Positions 51,572 through 62,317 are shown, counted from the stretch's first letter. The stretch is DNA of 64,000 nucleotides from Nesterenkonia populi (GCF_007994735.1 NZ_VOIL01000001.1:372001-436000); one strand, 5' to 3'. The notes: generated by a model from the sequence alone, not told the origin. Made by a program: numbers and translations.

Positions 51572-53097
51572 GCCGCTGCTCCGTCCCGGACCTGCTCATG
51601 GCGAGAGGTGGCCGCGTGCATCACATTCTCCGGGGTTGCATCTTCCCTCGGTATTTCGGCGGTCAGGCGTCCTTCGCTGATCACCAGCACGCGGTCGGCC
51701 ATACCCAGCACCTCCGGCAGCTCGGAGGAGATCATGAGGATCGCCATTCCTTCGCCGGCGAGTTGCGAGAGCAGCCGGTGGACCTCGGCCTTGGTGCCGA
51801 CGTCAATGCCGCGGGTCGGCTCATCGATGATGAGCAGCTTAGGATCCGTGGCGAGCCATTTGGCGATCGCCACTTTCTGCTGGTTGCCGCCACTCATAGT
51901 GGCCGCATGCATGGACATCGCCGCAGTTTTGACCTGAAGGCGTCCCGCCCAGGGAACGGCAGTACGGTTCTCCGCAGCGCGGGTGATGATCCCGAGCCTC
52001 TGCAGCCGGCCACGAATAGCGGCTCCGATATTGTGGGCCACCGAGGACTCAACGACGAGACCCTGCTGGCGTCGATCCTCTGGAACGAGAGCCATGCCTG
52101 CCTCAACAGCGGCGCCCGGGCTCTTCCGCGGCACGGGTTTCCCGATCATCCGCACTGCCCCGGAGTCGTAGTGGTCCACCCCGAAGACTGCCCGGACGAT
52201 TTCGCTGCGACCTGCTCCGACAAGCCCAGCCAACCCAACGATCTCCCCCGAACGGACGTTCAAAGTGATGTCCCGGAAGGTGCCGGCTGAGCTGAGCTGC
52301 TCCACCTCGAGGACGACTTCCCCGAGTTCGGCGGGCCTCTTGGGATAAAGTTCGTCCACCTCCCGGCCGACCATCATGGTGACCAGCTCGGAATTGCTCG
52401 TCTCTGCGGTGCTTACGGTGCCGACATGCATGCCGTCCCTCATGACCGTGATGGTGTCGGTGAGGTCAAAGACCTCACCGAACCTGTGGGAGATGAAGAC
52501 GATGCCGAGACCCTCGTCTTTCAGACTGCGAGTCACGTTGAAGAGGCGCTCCACCTCCATGCCTGAAAGCGCCGCGGTCGGCTCGTCCATGATGAGCAGA
52601 TGGGCATCGAGGGATATTGCTTTCGCGATCTCGATGATCTGCTGGTCCGCGATAGAAAGCCCTTCCGCGGGACGGAGCGGATCCAGATCAACGCCCAGAC
52701 GGTCGAAGATCTGCTGAGCCTGCCGGAGCATAGCGGCCTTGTCGATGCGTCTCACCCGGCCGACTGGCTGCCGTCCCATGAAGATGTTCTCCGTCACGGT
52801 GAGATCCGGGAAGAGCGTCGGCTCCTGGTAAATGACCGCAATGCCGGATTCTTTGGCATCTGCGGTTGAGGCGAACCGGACATCCTCTCCGCGGAAGCGG
52901 AATGCACCATCGTCGCGCTTATGAAGTCCGGAAACGATCTTGATGAGAGTGGATTTTCCTGCCCCGTTCTCACCCACCAGCGCGTGGATCGATCCGGGAT
53001 GCACCGTCAGCGTGCCGTCGGCGAGCGCCTTGACGCTGCCGAAGCTCTTGCGCACGCCCTCTAGCTCGAGAACAGGCTGGGTCTGCGTAGCGACCAT
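51568..53097 (-). CDS. rhaT: Rhamnose ABC transporter, ATP-binding protein
   Basis: A 509-residue ATPase with two ABC domains. Domain 1 has Walker A GENGAGKSTLIKI, signature LSIADQQIIEIAKAI and Walker B LLIMDEPTAAL. Domain 2 has the degenerate Walker A GLVGAGRSEIVRA, signature MSGGNQQKVAIAKWL and LLIIDEPTRGID. It powers rhamnose import (RhaT in rhizobial naming, not the enteric permease of the same name). It is the first gene of the nine-gene leftward operon. The ATG lies 67 bases from the operator. Confidence 0.92.
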   Translation of the reverse strand: MVATQTQPVLELEGVRKSFGSVKALADGTLTVHPGSIHALVGENGAGKSTLIKIVSGLHKRDDGAFRFRGEDVRFASTADAKESGIAVIYQEPTLFPDLTVTENIFMGRQPVGRVRRIDKAAMLRQAQQIFDRLGVDLDPLRPAEGLSIADQQIIEIAKAISLDAHLLIMDEPTAALSGMEVERLFNVTRSLKDEGLGIVFISHRFGEVFDLTDTITVMRDGMHVGTVSTAETSNSELVTMMVGREVDELYPKRPAELGEVVLEVEQLSSAGTFRDITLNVRSGEIVGLAGLVGAGRSEIVRAVFGVDHYDSGAVRMIGKPVPRKSPGAAVEAGMALVPEDRRQQGLVVESSVAHNIGAAIRGRLQRLGIITRAAENRTAVPWAGRLQVKTAAMSMHAATMSGGNQQKVAIAKWLATDPKLLIIDEPTRGIDVGTKAEVHRLLSQLAGEGMAILMISSELPEVLGMADRVLVISEGRLTAEIPREDATPENVMHAATSRHEQVRDGAAA

Positions 53098-53154
53098 GAA
53101 CCCTCCGTTGTGACTGGTGATCTCGGTCCTCGATCGACAGCGGTCTCACCCGAC

Positions 53155-53170
53155 AGTAAATCGATTTAAA
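53155..53170. promoter_or_regulatory. LacI-type operator between rhaT and its regulator
   Basis: A perfect 12-base palindrome TAAATCGATTTA (53157-53168) with the central CG typical of LacI-family sites. A weaker TGATTTAGATCA lies a few bases to the right. Position fits control of both divergent genes. Confidence 0.7.
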
Positions 53171-53258
53171 CTGTGATTTAGATCATATGAGCCACATCAC
53201 ACTGATGTCAATGGTCCGCCCCCTCGCCCGTGCAATCGCGGCTGTATCGTTAGGTCTC

Positions 53259-54281
53259 ATGGGAGCACCGCAAGTCAGAGACGTGGCGGAGAGGGCAGGC
53301 GTCTCCCCCGGCACGGTCTCCAATGCTCTGAATCACCCTGACCGGGTCACCGCGAGCACCTATGCGCGAGTCCAGGCCGCCATCAAAGAGCTCGGCTACG
53401 TCCGAAATGAGGCAGCCAGACAGCTCCGGTCTGGCTTCAACGTGGCCGTAGGAATGATTGTGCTCGACGCGGGGAATCCGTACTTCACGAATCTCGCTGG
53501 CGGCGCCGAACTTCAGCTCGCCGAGCAGGGCAGGCCGCTGCTCCTCGGAAACTCATCGCAGCAGAGCGACCGAGAGCTGACCTATTTGGACCTGTTCGAG
53601 CAGCAGAGGGTTTCGGGGATTCTGATCGTGCCCGTCGGCGACGTGGTGCCACGGCTCCAGAAGCTGAAAGAGACCGGTGTCGCCGTGGTCATCATGGACC
53701 GGAAGGCCGGAGACGGCGAGCTCTCGTCCGTCTCGGTTGACGACGTACGCGGAGGCTGGCTGGCCGCTGACCACCTCATCAGCCAAGGTGCGCGACGTGT
53801 CATGGTCATCGGAGGGCCGCAGAGCCTGGGTCAGGTTCGCGACCGCCTCAGAGGGGCAGAGAGCCGCGCCCAGGAAGGCCGAGAAAACGTCGCAGTCGAG
53901 TATTCGGATTCCGGTGCTATGGACGCGGCCGCCGGACGCCGTGCTGCCGAGCAGCTCCTCGCCCGACCACCCGATCAGCGGCCGGACGGCATCTTCGCCG
54001 CCAATGACCTCATTGCCCTCGGCGCGCTGCAGGTTCTTGTGCGTGCCGGCGTGCACGTCCCTGGAACGATGATGCTCGCCGGGTACGACGACATTGAGTT
54101 CGCTGCGAACGCGACCATACCCATAACCTCCGTCCGCCAACCTTCAGCAGAGATGGGCAAACACGCCGCCAAGCTTCTTGAGCGTGCCATAAAGGACCCC
54201 TGCTCGCCGGTCGAGCACACCGTATTCCAGCCGCAGCTGATCGCCCGCGAGTCCACCCAGGCACATACGAAGATCTCCTGA
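53259..54281 (+). CDS. LacI-family regulator of the rhamnose operon
   Basis: A 340-residue regulator. The helix-turn-helix (about 4-50) reads VRDVAERAGVSPGTVSNALN with hinge RNEAARQLRSG, and a sugar-binding domain follows (GMIVLDAGNPYFTNLAGGAE, DGIFAANDLIALGALQVL). ATG 53259 is chosen because the domain starts there, and the 24 codons before it are not family-like. Divergent from the rhamnose operon with an operator between them, it probably represses it until rhamnose or a derivative binds. Rhamnose specificity comes from context. Confidence 0.9.
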   Translation: MGAPQVRDVAERAGVSPGTVSNALNHPDRVTASTYARVQAAIKELGYVRNEAARQLRSGFNVAVGMIVLDAGNPYFTNLAGGAELQLAEQGRPLLLGNSSQQSDRELTYLDLFEQQRVSGILIVPVGDVVPRLQKLKETGVAVVIMDRKAGDGELSSVSVDDVRGGWLAADHLISQGARRVMVIGGPQSLGQVRDRLRGAESRAQEGRENVAVEYSDSGAMDAAAGRRAAEQLLARPPDQRPDGIFAANDLIALGALQVLVRAGVHVPGTMMLAGYDDIEFAANATIPITSVRQPSAEMGKHAAKLLERAIKDPCSPVEHTVFQPQLIARESTQAHTKIS

Positions 54282-54357
54282 CCGATGCGCCTGCAGAAAA
54301 GCAGTCACCGGCCCGGCGGGGCCCTCGAGCCTCATTGGCTGCCGCAGCATGCCTTAA

Positions 54358-54429
54358 GCCGCAGCCAGCGCAATCATGGATAACTTCTTCGACCACCTGA
54401 AGTACGACATCGATCGGGTCTCGACATAG
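54358..54429 (+). pseudogene. Probable IS3-family transposase fragment
   Basis: A short open stretch encodes AIMDNFFDHLKYDIDRVST before a stop. The core NA(I/V)M-(D/E)-N-FF-x-HLK is the conserved C-terminal block of IS3-type transposases, just after the last catalytic Glu. Only about 20 codons remain, flanked by stops. It lies in the otherwise empty 279 bases between the rhamnose regulator and groEL. Confidence 0.4.
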
Positions 54430-54431
54430 CG

Positions 54432-54476
54432 CGAGGGCCTGGGCCCGATTCAGCACCGGGCCCAGGCCCTCGCGAC
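54432..54476. terminator. Bidirectional terminator between the LacI regulator and groEL
   Basis: A perfect 17-base stem (CGCGAGGGCCTGGGCCC and its complement) with an 11-base loop between convergent genes. Confidence 0.8.
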
Positions 54477-54560
54477 CTAGATTCAATTACTCAGTCCAAC
54501 TCATAGTTCTGCTTCAAGAAATGCCCTCACGGGCTCTTCTATGAGGAGGTCAGGCAACGA

Positions 54561-56252
<1,692 letters not shown>

Positions 56253-56327
56253 TCAGATGCCCGCGACGGACGGCCCGCTCCCGCGTCACCGGGAGCACCG
56301 AATGGCCTTCACCTGTCAGGTTCAGCT

Positions 56328-56371
56328 TTAGCAGTCTCACTCTGAGAGTGCTAATACAATTCTTAGCACTC
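56328..56371 (-). promoter_or_regulatory. CIRCE element (HrcA operator) with an extra half-site
   Basis: On the minus strand TTAGCACTC-N9-GACTGCTAA matches the CIRCE consensus with one mismatch (56328-56354). A further GAGTGCTAA lies eight bases upstream (56363-56371), creating an overlapping inverted pair with the same central half-site. Controls groEL heat induction through HrcA. Confidence 0.9.
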
Positions 56372-56435
56372 ACCCCCTCCGAGTGCAAGGGAGAAGCACC
56401 TCTCCCGGGAGTGCCCCCACGGTATTGTTGGCGCG

Positions 56436-57584
56436 ATGAGCGCTGTGACGATCCGCCCCATTGCCGCCGAGGAGCACCTGGGCTTCCTGGCCTCCCGGCC
56501 GGAGGCGAACTTCCTGCAGAACCCGCATTGGGCGCGAGTAAGCTCCTGGCGCTCCCAGGCCCTGGGGATCTGGCAGGGAGAGAACCTGGTGGGCACGGCG
56601 CTGGTGCTGGGCAAACGGGTGCCGATCCCGGAGCGGATTCCAGTGCTAGGCCGCAAACACTTCGCCTACATCCCCGAGGGCCCGGTGATCGACCCCGCGC
56701 ACACCTCCTACCCCGCGGTGCTGCCGGCGCTGACCGAGTACCTGAAGTCCACCGGGGCCTTCCTGATCCGCATGGGCCTGCCCACAGTGGCCCGCCGGTG
56801 GAGCGCCGGCACGATCCGCGACGCGCTGGCCGCCGAACAGGCCAGGACCATCCCCGACGTCGAGCCCGACCATGTCGACGAGGAGGCCCTCGCGCTGCAG
56901 GCGGAGCTGATCGGACTGGGGTGGAAGGACCTGCCGATCAGCATGAGCCTGGAAGCCGGCTGGCCCCAGTTCCAGGCGCGCATTCCCCTGGCCTCAGAGG
57001 ACGGGGAGCCGCTCGACGTCGACGACGTGCTCGCCGGGATGAGCTCCAGCGCCCGCAAATCCATGCGGAAGTCGGCCCGCAGCGGGGTTGAGGTCACCCG
57101 GCACGGGACGGAGTCGCTGGAGGACTTCTACGCGCTTCATCTGCAGACCGCGCAGCGCCACGGGTTCACCCCCCGCCCCAAGGAGGGCGTGAGGACGCTG
57201 ATGGAGGCGCTGAGCAGCTCCGGGATCGCCGAGACCACGATCTTCCTCGCCAGCTCTGAGGGCCAGCAGCTGGCGACGAGCCTGTACGTGGGCCAGGGCG
57301 AGACCGGCCACGCCCTCTACGCGGGATCCTCCGAGCAGCAGCGGAAGCTGGAGGCGCCGATCTTCCTGAAGCTTCAGCAGATCGAGCACCTGGTGGAGAA
57401 CAGGCTGCGCTGGTTCAACCTGGGCGGGGTGAGCCCCTCCCTGGAGCGGACCGAGCCGACCACCGGCATCACCCAGTTCAAGACCAAGCAGGGCGCGGAG
57501 CTGATGCAGACTCTCGGCGAGTGGGACTACGCCGTCGACCCGGTCATCGCCGCTGCCTACAGACGATACCGCCCGCGGAAGTGA
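56436..57584 (+). CDS. FemAB/FemX-type peptidoglycan bridge ligase
   Basis: A 382-residue protein with two GNAT-like domains. Conserved pieces are ANFLQNPHWARVSSWRSQ near the start, FAYIPEGPVID, SSSARKSMRKSARSGVEVTR and the C-terminal WFNLGGVSPSLERTEPTTGI, then FKTKQGAELMQTLGEWDY. Fem ligases use aminoacyl-tRNA to add interpeptide-bridge amino acids to lipid-linked peptidoglycan precursor in the cytoplasm. The added amino acid cannot be told. It is divergent from groEL. Confidence 0.9.
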   Translation: MSAVTIRPIAAEEHLGFLASRPEANFLQNPHWARVSSWRSQALGIWQGENLVGTALVLGKRVPIPERIPVLGRKHFAYIPEGPVIDPAHTSYPAVLPALTEYLKSTGAFLIRMGLPTVARRWSAGTIRDALAAEQARTIPDVEPDHVDEEALALQAELIGLGWKDLPISMSLEAGWPQFQARIPLASEDGEPLDVDDVLAGMSSSARKSMRKSARSGVEVTRHGTESLEDFYALHLQTAQRHGFTPRPKEGVRTLMEALSSSGIAETTIFLASSEGQQLATSLYVGQGETGHALYAGSSEQQRKLEAPIFLKLQQIEHLVENRLRWFNLGGVSPSLERTEPTTGITQFKTKQGAELMQTLGEWDYAVDPVIAAAYRRYRPRK

Positions 57585-57622
57585 GCTGAGGGCTCAGGGC
57601 TCCCGGCAGCGGACGGGCGGCG

Positions 57623-58330
57623 TCACTGTGATTCGACGAACTGCTCCAGCTCGTCCTGGGTGTGCACCAGGGAGTACTCGGGACCGACTACGATCACCGC
57701 GGTCTCCCAGGCAGGGTTGTGGGAGGTGTTCTCGAAGCCCATCGCCTGCGCAACCTCCTGGGCGAACTCCGCCTCGTCCTCAGTGGGGTAGAAGACCACG
57801 GGAGTGCCGACCTGGCCCCACGAGGAGTCCCAGTCGAGCCGACCGGTGGTGTTGAAGCCTTCCTGGGTGAGGCGGTAGTCGACATCGCTGGCAGACCAGT
57901 CCGGGGCGCCTGCGTTGGCGATCCGCACCGGAGTGCTCATGTCGACGCCGTCCTCGTCCTCCTGAGCGGCGTCCTCATCCCCGCCGCCCTCGTCCTCGGC
58001 GCCCTCGCCGTTCTCGCCGTCCTCGCCTTCGGCATCGGCCTCCTCACCCTCATCCTCGGTGTCCTGCTCCTCCTCGACCGCCTCGTCCTCTCCGGCCTGA
58101 CCGGCTTCGGGGTCATCATCGGAGCTGAGCAGCGGGAGGATCAGGTAGACGGCCGCCACGGCCACGATCGCCAGGGCGGCGAGGATGCCGATCCACTTCA
58201 TCGCCCCCGAGGAGCCGCCCGCAGCCGCTGGCCCGCCGGCGGCGTAAGCGCCGGAGGAGCGGTGCTTGCCGGCCTCGCCGGAGGAGTAGGGGGCGACGTC
58301 GTCGAACTCGTCGTGGGGGAAGTGGCTCAT
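57623..58330 (-). CDS. LytR C-terminal-domain protein with acidic linker
   Basis: A 235-residue membrane-anchored protein. The cytoplasmic N terminus is Gly/Ala/Ser-rich, with a single membrane helix at about 46-68 (WIGILAALAIVAVAAVYLIL). A very acidic linker of ~60 residues (runs of Glu/Asp) leads to a LytR_C domain (about 135-235; STPVRIANAGAPDWSASDVD, then AVIVVGPEY). LytR_C domains occur beside wall-polymer ligases and may sense or bind wall components. ATG 58330 is used, since codons further upstream are not protein-like. Confidence 0.82.
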   Translation of the reverse strand: MSHFPHDEFDDVAPYSSGEAGKHRSSGAYAAGGPAAAGGSSGAMKWIGILAALAIVAVAAVYLILPLLSSDDDPEAGQAGEDEAVEEEQDTEDEGEEADAEGEDGENGEGAEDEGGGDEDAAQEDEDGVDMSTPVRIANAGAPDWSASDVDYRLTQEGFNTTGRLDWDSSWGQVGTPVVFYPTEDEAEFAQEVAQAMGFENTSHNPAWETAVIVVGPEYSLVHTQDELEQFVESQ

Positions 58331-58416
58331 AGCCGCGATTCTACGGGCGGTGCCCCGAGCATTCCCGCATTTCCAGCTCTGTTCCCTCGGCCCACGCTTT
58401 ATTAGAGTGCTCTCCC

Positions 58417-59115
58417 ATGGGATTGACTGATTCTTTGGCAGCCCCGCTGGACCCGGGCTGGGAACGGGCACTGAGCGGGATGGAGCCGCAGCTCGCGCGG
58501 GTGCGCGAGGACCTGGTCAGCCGCCGGGCGGGCGGGGAGCAGATCCTTCCGGGCTCGCAGAATGTGCTGCGCGCGTTCCGGCAGCCGTTCGAGGACGTCC
58601 GGGTGCTGATCCTCGGGCAGGATCCCTATCCGACGCCGGGGCATCCGATCGGGATGTCGTTCGCGGTGGCGAAGGATGTGCGGCCGCTGCCGAAGTCGCT
58701 GAACAACATCTTCAAGGAGCTGGAGTCTGACCTGGGGGTGCCGCCGAGCCTGCACGGGGACCTGACCGCCTGGTCCCACCAGGGAGTGCTGATGCTCAAC
58801 CGAGTGCTGACCGTGGGTGCCGGAAAGCCGGCCTCGCACCGAGGCATCGGCTGGGAGGAGATCACCGAGGCGGCGGTTCGCGCCCTGGTGGGAAGGGGGA
58901 CCCCTCTGGTGTCGGCGCTGTGGGGGGCTGACGCCCGCAAGATGCAGCCGCTGCTGAACGCCGGGGAGCATACCGAGGTGATCGTCTCCCCGCACCCGTC
59001 GCCGCTGTCTGCGCACCGGGGCTTCTTCGGCTCCCGGCCGTTCAGCCGCATCAACGCGGCTCTGGAACGGATGGGGTCCGCGCCGGTCGACTGGCGCCTG
59101 CATCAGCTCCAGTGA
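58417..59115 (+). CDS. ung: Uracil-DNA glycosylase, family 1
   Basis: A 232-residue repair enzyme that removes uracil from DNA. The catalytic water-activating loop is [20 protein letters not shown] (Asp in GQDPYP). Other motifs are [16 protein letters not shown] with L-N-x-x-LTV and the DNA-intercalation loop [18 protein letters not shown]. Length is normal. It is divergent from the LytR_C gene with an 86-base gap. Confidence 0.96.
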   Translation: MGLTDSLAAPLDPGWERALSGMEPQLARVREDLVSRRAGGEQILPGSQNVLRAFRQPFEDVRVLILGQDPYPTPGHPIGMSFAVAKDVRPLPKSLNNIFKELESDLGVPPSLHGDLTAWSHQGVLMLNRVLTVGAGKPASHRGIGWEEITEAAVRALVGRGTPLVSALWGADARKMQPLLNAGEHTEVIVSPHPSPLSAHRGFFGSRPFSRINAALERMGSAPVDWRLHQLQ

Positions 59116-59145
59116 GCCGGTCCGGCCCGACGCCTGAAGGCTGGG

Positions 59146-61140
59146 TCAGCGGCGCCGGGCCCTTGAGCGCTCATTGGATCGCAGAGCGGTGGTGAAGGGC
59201 CTCATGAGGACGTCTCCGAGGACGATGCCGGCGGCGATCGCCATGATGATGACGAGCGCGTTGAACAGTTCGAAGAGCCCCACGAGCATCGACGCTGTGG
59301 TGTTCTCGATGGCGAGCTGGTACATGCCGCGGAAGACCATCAGTCCGGGGAGCATGAACATCATGGCGGGCACGGCGACGACCAGCTGGGGGGCGCCGAG
59401 CCGCAGCGCGACGATCCTGCCGAGCGCGCCTACGATCGCTCCGCCGATCACGGGTGTGAACCGGTCGCCCAGGCCGACGAGCTCCCCGGCATAGAGCCCG
59501 CAGAACCCGAGCGCTCCGACCGCGCCGGTGGGCAGGATCAGCTTGGGGCGGCTCTGTTCGACGACGGCGGCCGCGGAGCAGGCCACGAACACCAGGACGA
59601 TGAGGACCGTGGGGTGGTAGATCCGCTCCAGGCCCTGTGCCAGCTCCTCCTGCGCGATCCCGGCCATGTCGGAGAGCACGACCGCGGCCATGATCCCTGC
59701 GGTCATGCCCGCGAAGGCCATCATGGAGGAGACGATCCGCCCTGCGGAGGTGAGCGGGAATCCGTTGATGGCGTCCTGCAGGGCACCGACGATCCGCACA
59801 CTGGGCAGCAGGATCATCAGCCCTCCTGCCACCACCATGGACGGGGTGACTTCTGCGTCGAGGCCGAAGACGATCATCGCGAACGCCGAGGCGATGAACC
59901 CGCCGGCGGAGAGGGTGAAGAATTCGGGGACCCGCCAGGCAGCCAGCTGGCGGGTGGCCCAGAGAATCAGCAGGGTGGCGGTGAACCCGGCGAAGGCGTC
60001 GAAGATGGGAGCGCCGAGGTAGCTGACGAAGAATGAGGCGAAGATCCCGCCGCAGAGGGTGACCAGCCATCGGGGGTAGGGCTTGGGCTCACGGGTGATC
60101 TCGGTGAGGCGCTGCCCGGCCTCGGTGCGGGTGAGGCGCCCGGAGGTGATGTCGGTGACGAGCCGGTGCACGGCCGAGAGCGCATTGAAGTTGGAGGACC
60201 AGGAGCGGACCACACGCACCCGGGAGTAGGGGATCTTGCCCTCGGGGGCCCAGTTGAGGCTGATGGACTGGTTGGTGATGTCGACGTCGGTGTTCTTCAT
60301 CCCGAAGGCGGCGGTCGTGGCGATGATGGAGGTTTCGACCTCCAGGGCGCCGGCTCCGTAGCGGAACAGGGCTTCGCCGAGATCGAGGACCAGGCTGATG
60401 GTCTCGAGCTCGTCGGACTCGACCGGCATCTCAGCCGCCTGGGCCTGCTGGACGTGCTGGTAGGGAGTGCCGGCAAGACGGTCCACGATGGATTCCTGCC
60501 CGGTGGCCGGCCGCTCGGTCTGCATGATCTTGTTGAAGACATGCTGGGGGCTGGCGCGACGGTCGAAGACGGTCCGGTCGAGGATCTGCCCCTTGCCGAA
60601 CTGGCTGCCGAATCTGGGCTTGAGCCAGGTGGGTCGCAGCACGGAGCGCCGTCTGGGCGAGGAGATGGGCGTCGACGGGCCCGTCAGGGGCACGGTGGGG
60701 TGCTGGCCGGTGGGGGCGCTGCCGACGGCGGGGACAGCGCCGGTGGCGGGGTTGGACCCGGTCTTGGGCTGGGCAGAGTCGGCGAGGGAGAAGTCGTCCG
60801 AGTAGGAGTGCCGGGTGGTCTCCTGCTCAGCCTCGGCCTCCTCGGCGGCGCGGGCGGCGGCCTCGGCGTCGTACTCCTCCCATTCGAGAGTGGCTTCCTC
60901 CGCGGCGGATCTCCAGGAAGCGGCGATGGAGCCGGTGAGGGAGGAGACGAAGCCTTCGTCCTCGGGCTCGCCGGTTTCGGCGGAGGGTTTGACGACGGGG
61001 ATGAGGCTGGTGTCCGCCTCAGGCTCTGAGATGACGGGATCGATGGGCTCGGATTCGTAGCCGGTGAGGCCTTCTTCGGAGCTGAGCCGACGCGCCTCGT
61101 CTTTCCTGCTGCTGGACTCCCGACGGTCCTCTGATCCCAC
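59146..61140 (-). CDS. ThrE-family threonine/serine exporter, paralogue 2 with long N-terminal head
   Basis: A 664-residue paralogue of the 17-18.7 kb exporter. A ~200-residue hydrophilic head, rich in acidic, Ala and Ser residues, carries PIDPVISEPEADTSLIPVVK, a near copy of the paralogue's N terminus. The soluble ThrE domain follows (about 250-340; EALFRYGAGALEVETSIIAT), then about ten helices (GGLMILLPSVRIVGALQDAI; PAMMFMLPGLMVFRGMYQLA). GTG 61140 has GGAGGAGG four bases upstream and is preferred to a TTG five codons earlier. Family function is threonine/serine export; the role of the head is unknown. Confidence 0.88.
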   Translation of the reverse strand: MGSEDRRESSSRKDEARRLSSEEGLTGYESEPIDPVISEPEADTSLIPVVKPSAETGEPEDEGFVSSLTGSIAASWRSAAEEATLEWEEYDAEAAARAAEEAEAEQETTRHSYSDDFSLADSAQPKTGSNPATGAVPAVGSAPTGQHPTVPLTGPSTPISSPRRRSVLRPTWLKPRFGSQFGKGQILDRTVFDRRASPQHVFNKIMQTERPATGQESIVDRLAGTPYQHVQQAQAAEMPVESDELETISLVLDLGEALFRYGAGALEVETSIIATTAAFGMKNTDVDITNQSISLNWAPEGKIPYSRVRVVRSWSSNFNALSAVHRLVTDITSGRLTRTEAGQRLTEITREPKPYPRWLVTLCGGIFASFFVSYLGAPIFDAFAGFTATLLILWATRQLAAWRVPEFFTLSAGGFIASAFAMIVFGLDAEVTPSMVVAGGLMILLPSVRIVGALQDAINGFPLTSAGRIVSSMMAFAGMTAGIMAAVVLSDMAGIAQEELAQGLERIYHPTVLIVLVFVACSAAAVVEQSRPKLILPTGAVGALGFCGLYAGELVGLGDRFTPVIGGAIVGALGRIVALRLGAPQLVVAVPAMMFMLPGLMVFRGMYQLAIENTTASMLVGLFELFNALVIIMAIAAGIVLGDVLMRPFTTALRSNERSRARRR

Positions 61141-61291
61141 GGTGCCTCCTCCCAAAAAGCCAGTGAACCACAGAAGGGCTCACCGCAAGAACAGTGAGCC
61201 CTGAGATCGGGAGGCCGCCCTGCAGCCGACCTCGACTGGACGTCGAAGTATCGCAACGGTCTTCAGAGTGAAGAGCAGATCCCGCAATACG

Positions 61292-61368
61292 TGGTGCTCG
61301 CCACTGGATTCGAACCAGTGACCTCACGCGTGTGAAGCGTGCGCTCTAACCAACTGAGCTAGGCGAGC
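61292..61368 (-). tRNA. tRNA-Val (anticodon CAC)
   Basis: Minus-strand cloverleaf: acceptor GCTCGCC/GGCGAGC, anticodon stem CACGC/GCGTG with loop TTCACAC, T arm CACTGGTTCGAATCCAGTG. Anticodon CAC reads GTG valine codons. The terminal CCA is encoded (61292-61294). Confidence 0.95.
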
Positions 61369-61430
61369 GGGCTTTCGCCGTCGGAACGGCGACGCCCAAC
61401 TTTAGCAGGGTTTGCGGATTTTCTTCCAGT

Positions 61431-62114
61431 TCAGCGGATGGCCTCGGGCAGGGGGGTCTCTCCGTCGAAGAAGTTGACGGTCTCGCGCACTGCGGCCTGC
61501 TGGGTGAGGACGTGCCGGATGGCTTCGGCGACGTTCTCGCGGCTGGCGGCGACAGCCTCGGGGCTCTCCTGGGCGGCGGCGGCTTCGTCGACGTCGACGA
61601 CCCTGACCTTTCCGCTGGCGGGCCCCTGGGTCAGCTTGCCGGGGCCGAGGATGGTGTAGTCGAGGCTGGTGCCGCGCAGATGGTTGTCTGCGTGGTGCTT
61701 GGCGGCGGCGTAGGGGTAGAAGCTGCTCTCGGGGTCGAGGGTGCGGATGTCGGTCTCGCTGCGGGCGTAGGAGACCATCACGTATCGGGCGACGCCGGCC
61801 TGCTGGGCGGCTTCCATGCTGCGGATGGCAGCGTCCTGGTCCACGGCCTTGGTGCGCTCGGGACTGCCGCCGCCGGCTCCGGCGGAGAAGACGACAGCTT
61901 CGGCGCCGGCGAAGGCTTCCTCGAGAGCGGCCGTACCGGCGCTCTCGATGTCGAGGAGGACGGGCTGGGCCCCGGCGGCCCGGACATCGTCGGCGTGCTC
62001 AGGGTTCCGGATGAGGGAGCGGACGTCGTATCCGGCGTCAGCAAGCTTGGGGGCCGCGAGAAGGGCGATCTTGCCGTGGCCTCCGATGATGATGACGGTT
62101 CCGCGCTCAGCCAT
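61431..62114 (-). CDS. NAD(P)-binding Rossmann-fold protein (NmrA/SDR-a5-like)
   Basis: A 227-residue atypical short-chain dehydrogenase. The nucleotide loop is IIIGGHGKIALLAAPKLADA, followed by LIRNPEHADDVRAAGAQPVL and YVMVSYARSE. The canonical Tyr-x-x-x-Lys catalytic pair appears as YPYAAAKHHAD. Such proteins reduce quinones or act as redox-sensing regulators, and the substrate here is unknown. It appears to be a single gene between tRNA-Val and the DHA2 transporter. Confidence 0.85.
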   Translation of the reverse strand: MAERGTVIIIGGHGKIALLAAPKLADAGYDVRSLIRNPEHADDVRAAGAQPVLLDIESAGTAALEEAFAGAEAVVFSAGAGGGSPERTKAVDQDAAIRSMEAAQQAGVARYVMVSYARSETDIRTLDPESSFYPYAAAKHHADNHLRGTSLDYTILGPGKLTQGPASGKVRVVDVDEAAAAQESPEAVAASRENVAEAIRHVLTQQAAVRETVNFFDGETPLPEAIR

Positions 62115-62257
62115 GGGTGCCTCCTGTGGGGTGGATTCTGCGGTTCTGGGGGCGTCAACACTGCGGATGGCGAGCTATTCCCCTCATTTAGAAACACAGA
62201 TGTTTGCTAATCGCGGAACGTATGTGTAAGGTTGTGCTCACTTGGGTGCGACAAGAA

Positions 62258-62290
62258 GAGGCCCGGCAGATGGTGCGTCTGCCGGGCCTC
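62258..62290 (-). terminator. Terminator after the DHA2 transporter
   Basis: A perfect 13-base stem, GAGGCCCGGCAGA and its complement, with a seven-base loop. Confidence 0.7.
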
Positions 62291-62317
62291 GCTCCTTGTC
62301 TGGAGAGTTCTGCGCAG

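Noticed and set aside
54358..54429. A functional insertion sequence
   Set aside because: Only about 20 codons of a transposase C terminus remain, with no terminal repeats or first reading frame.
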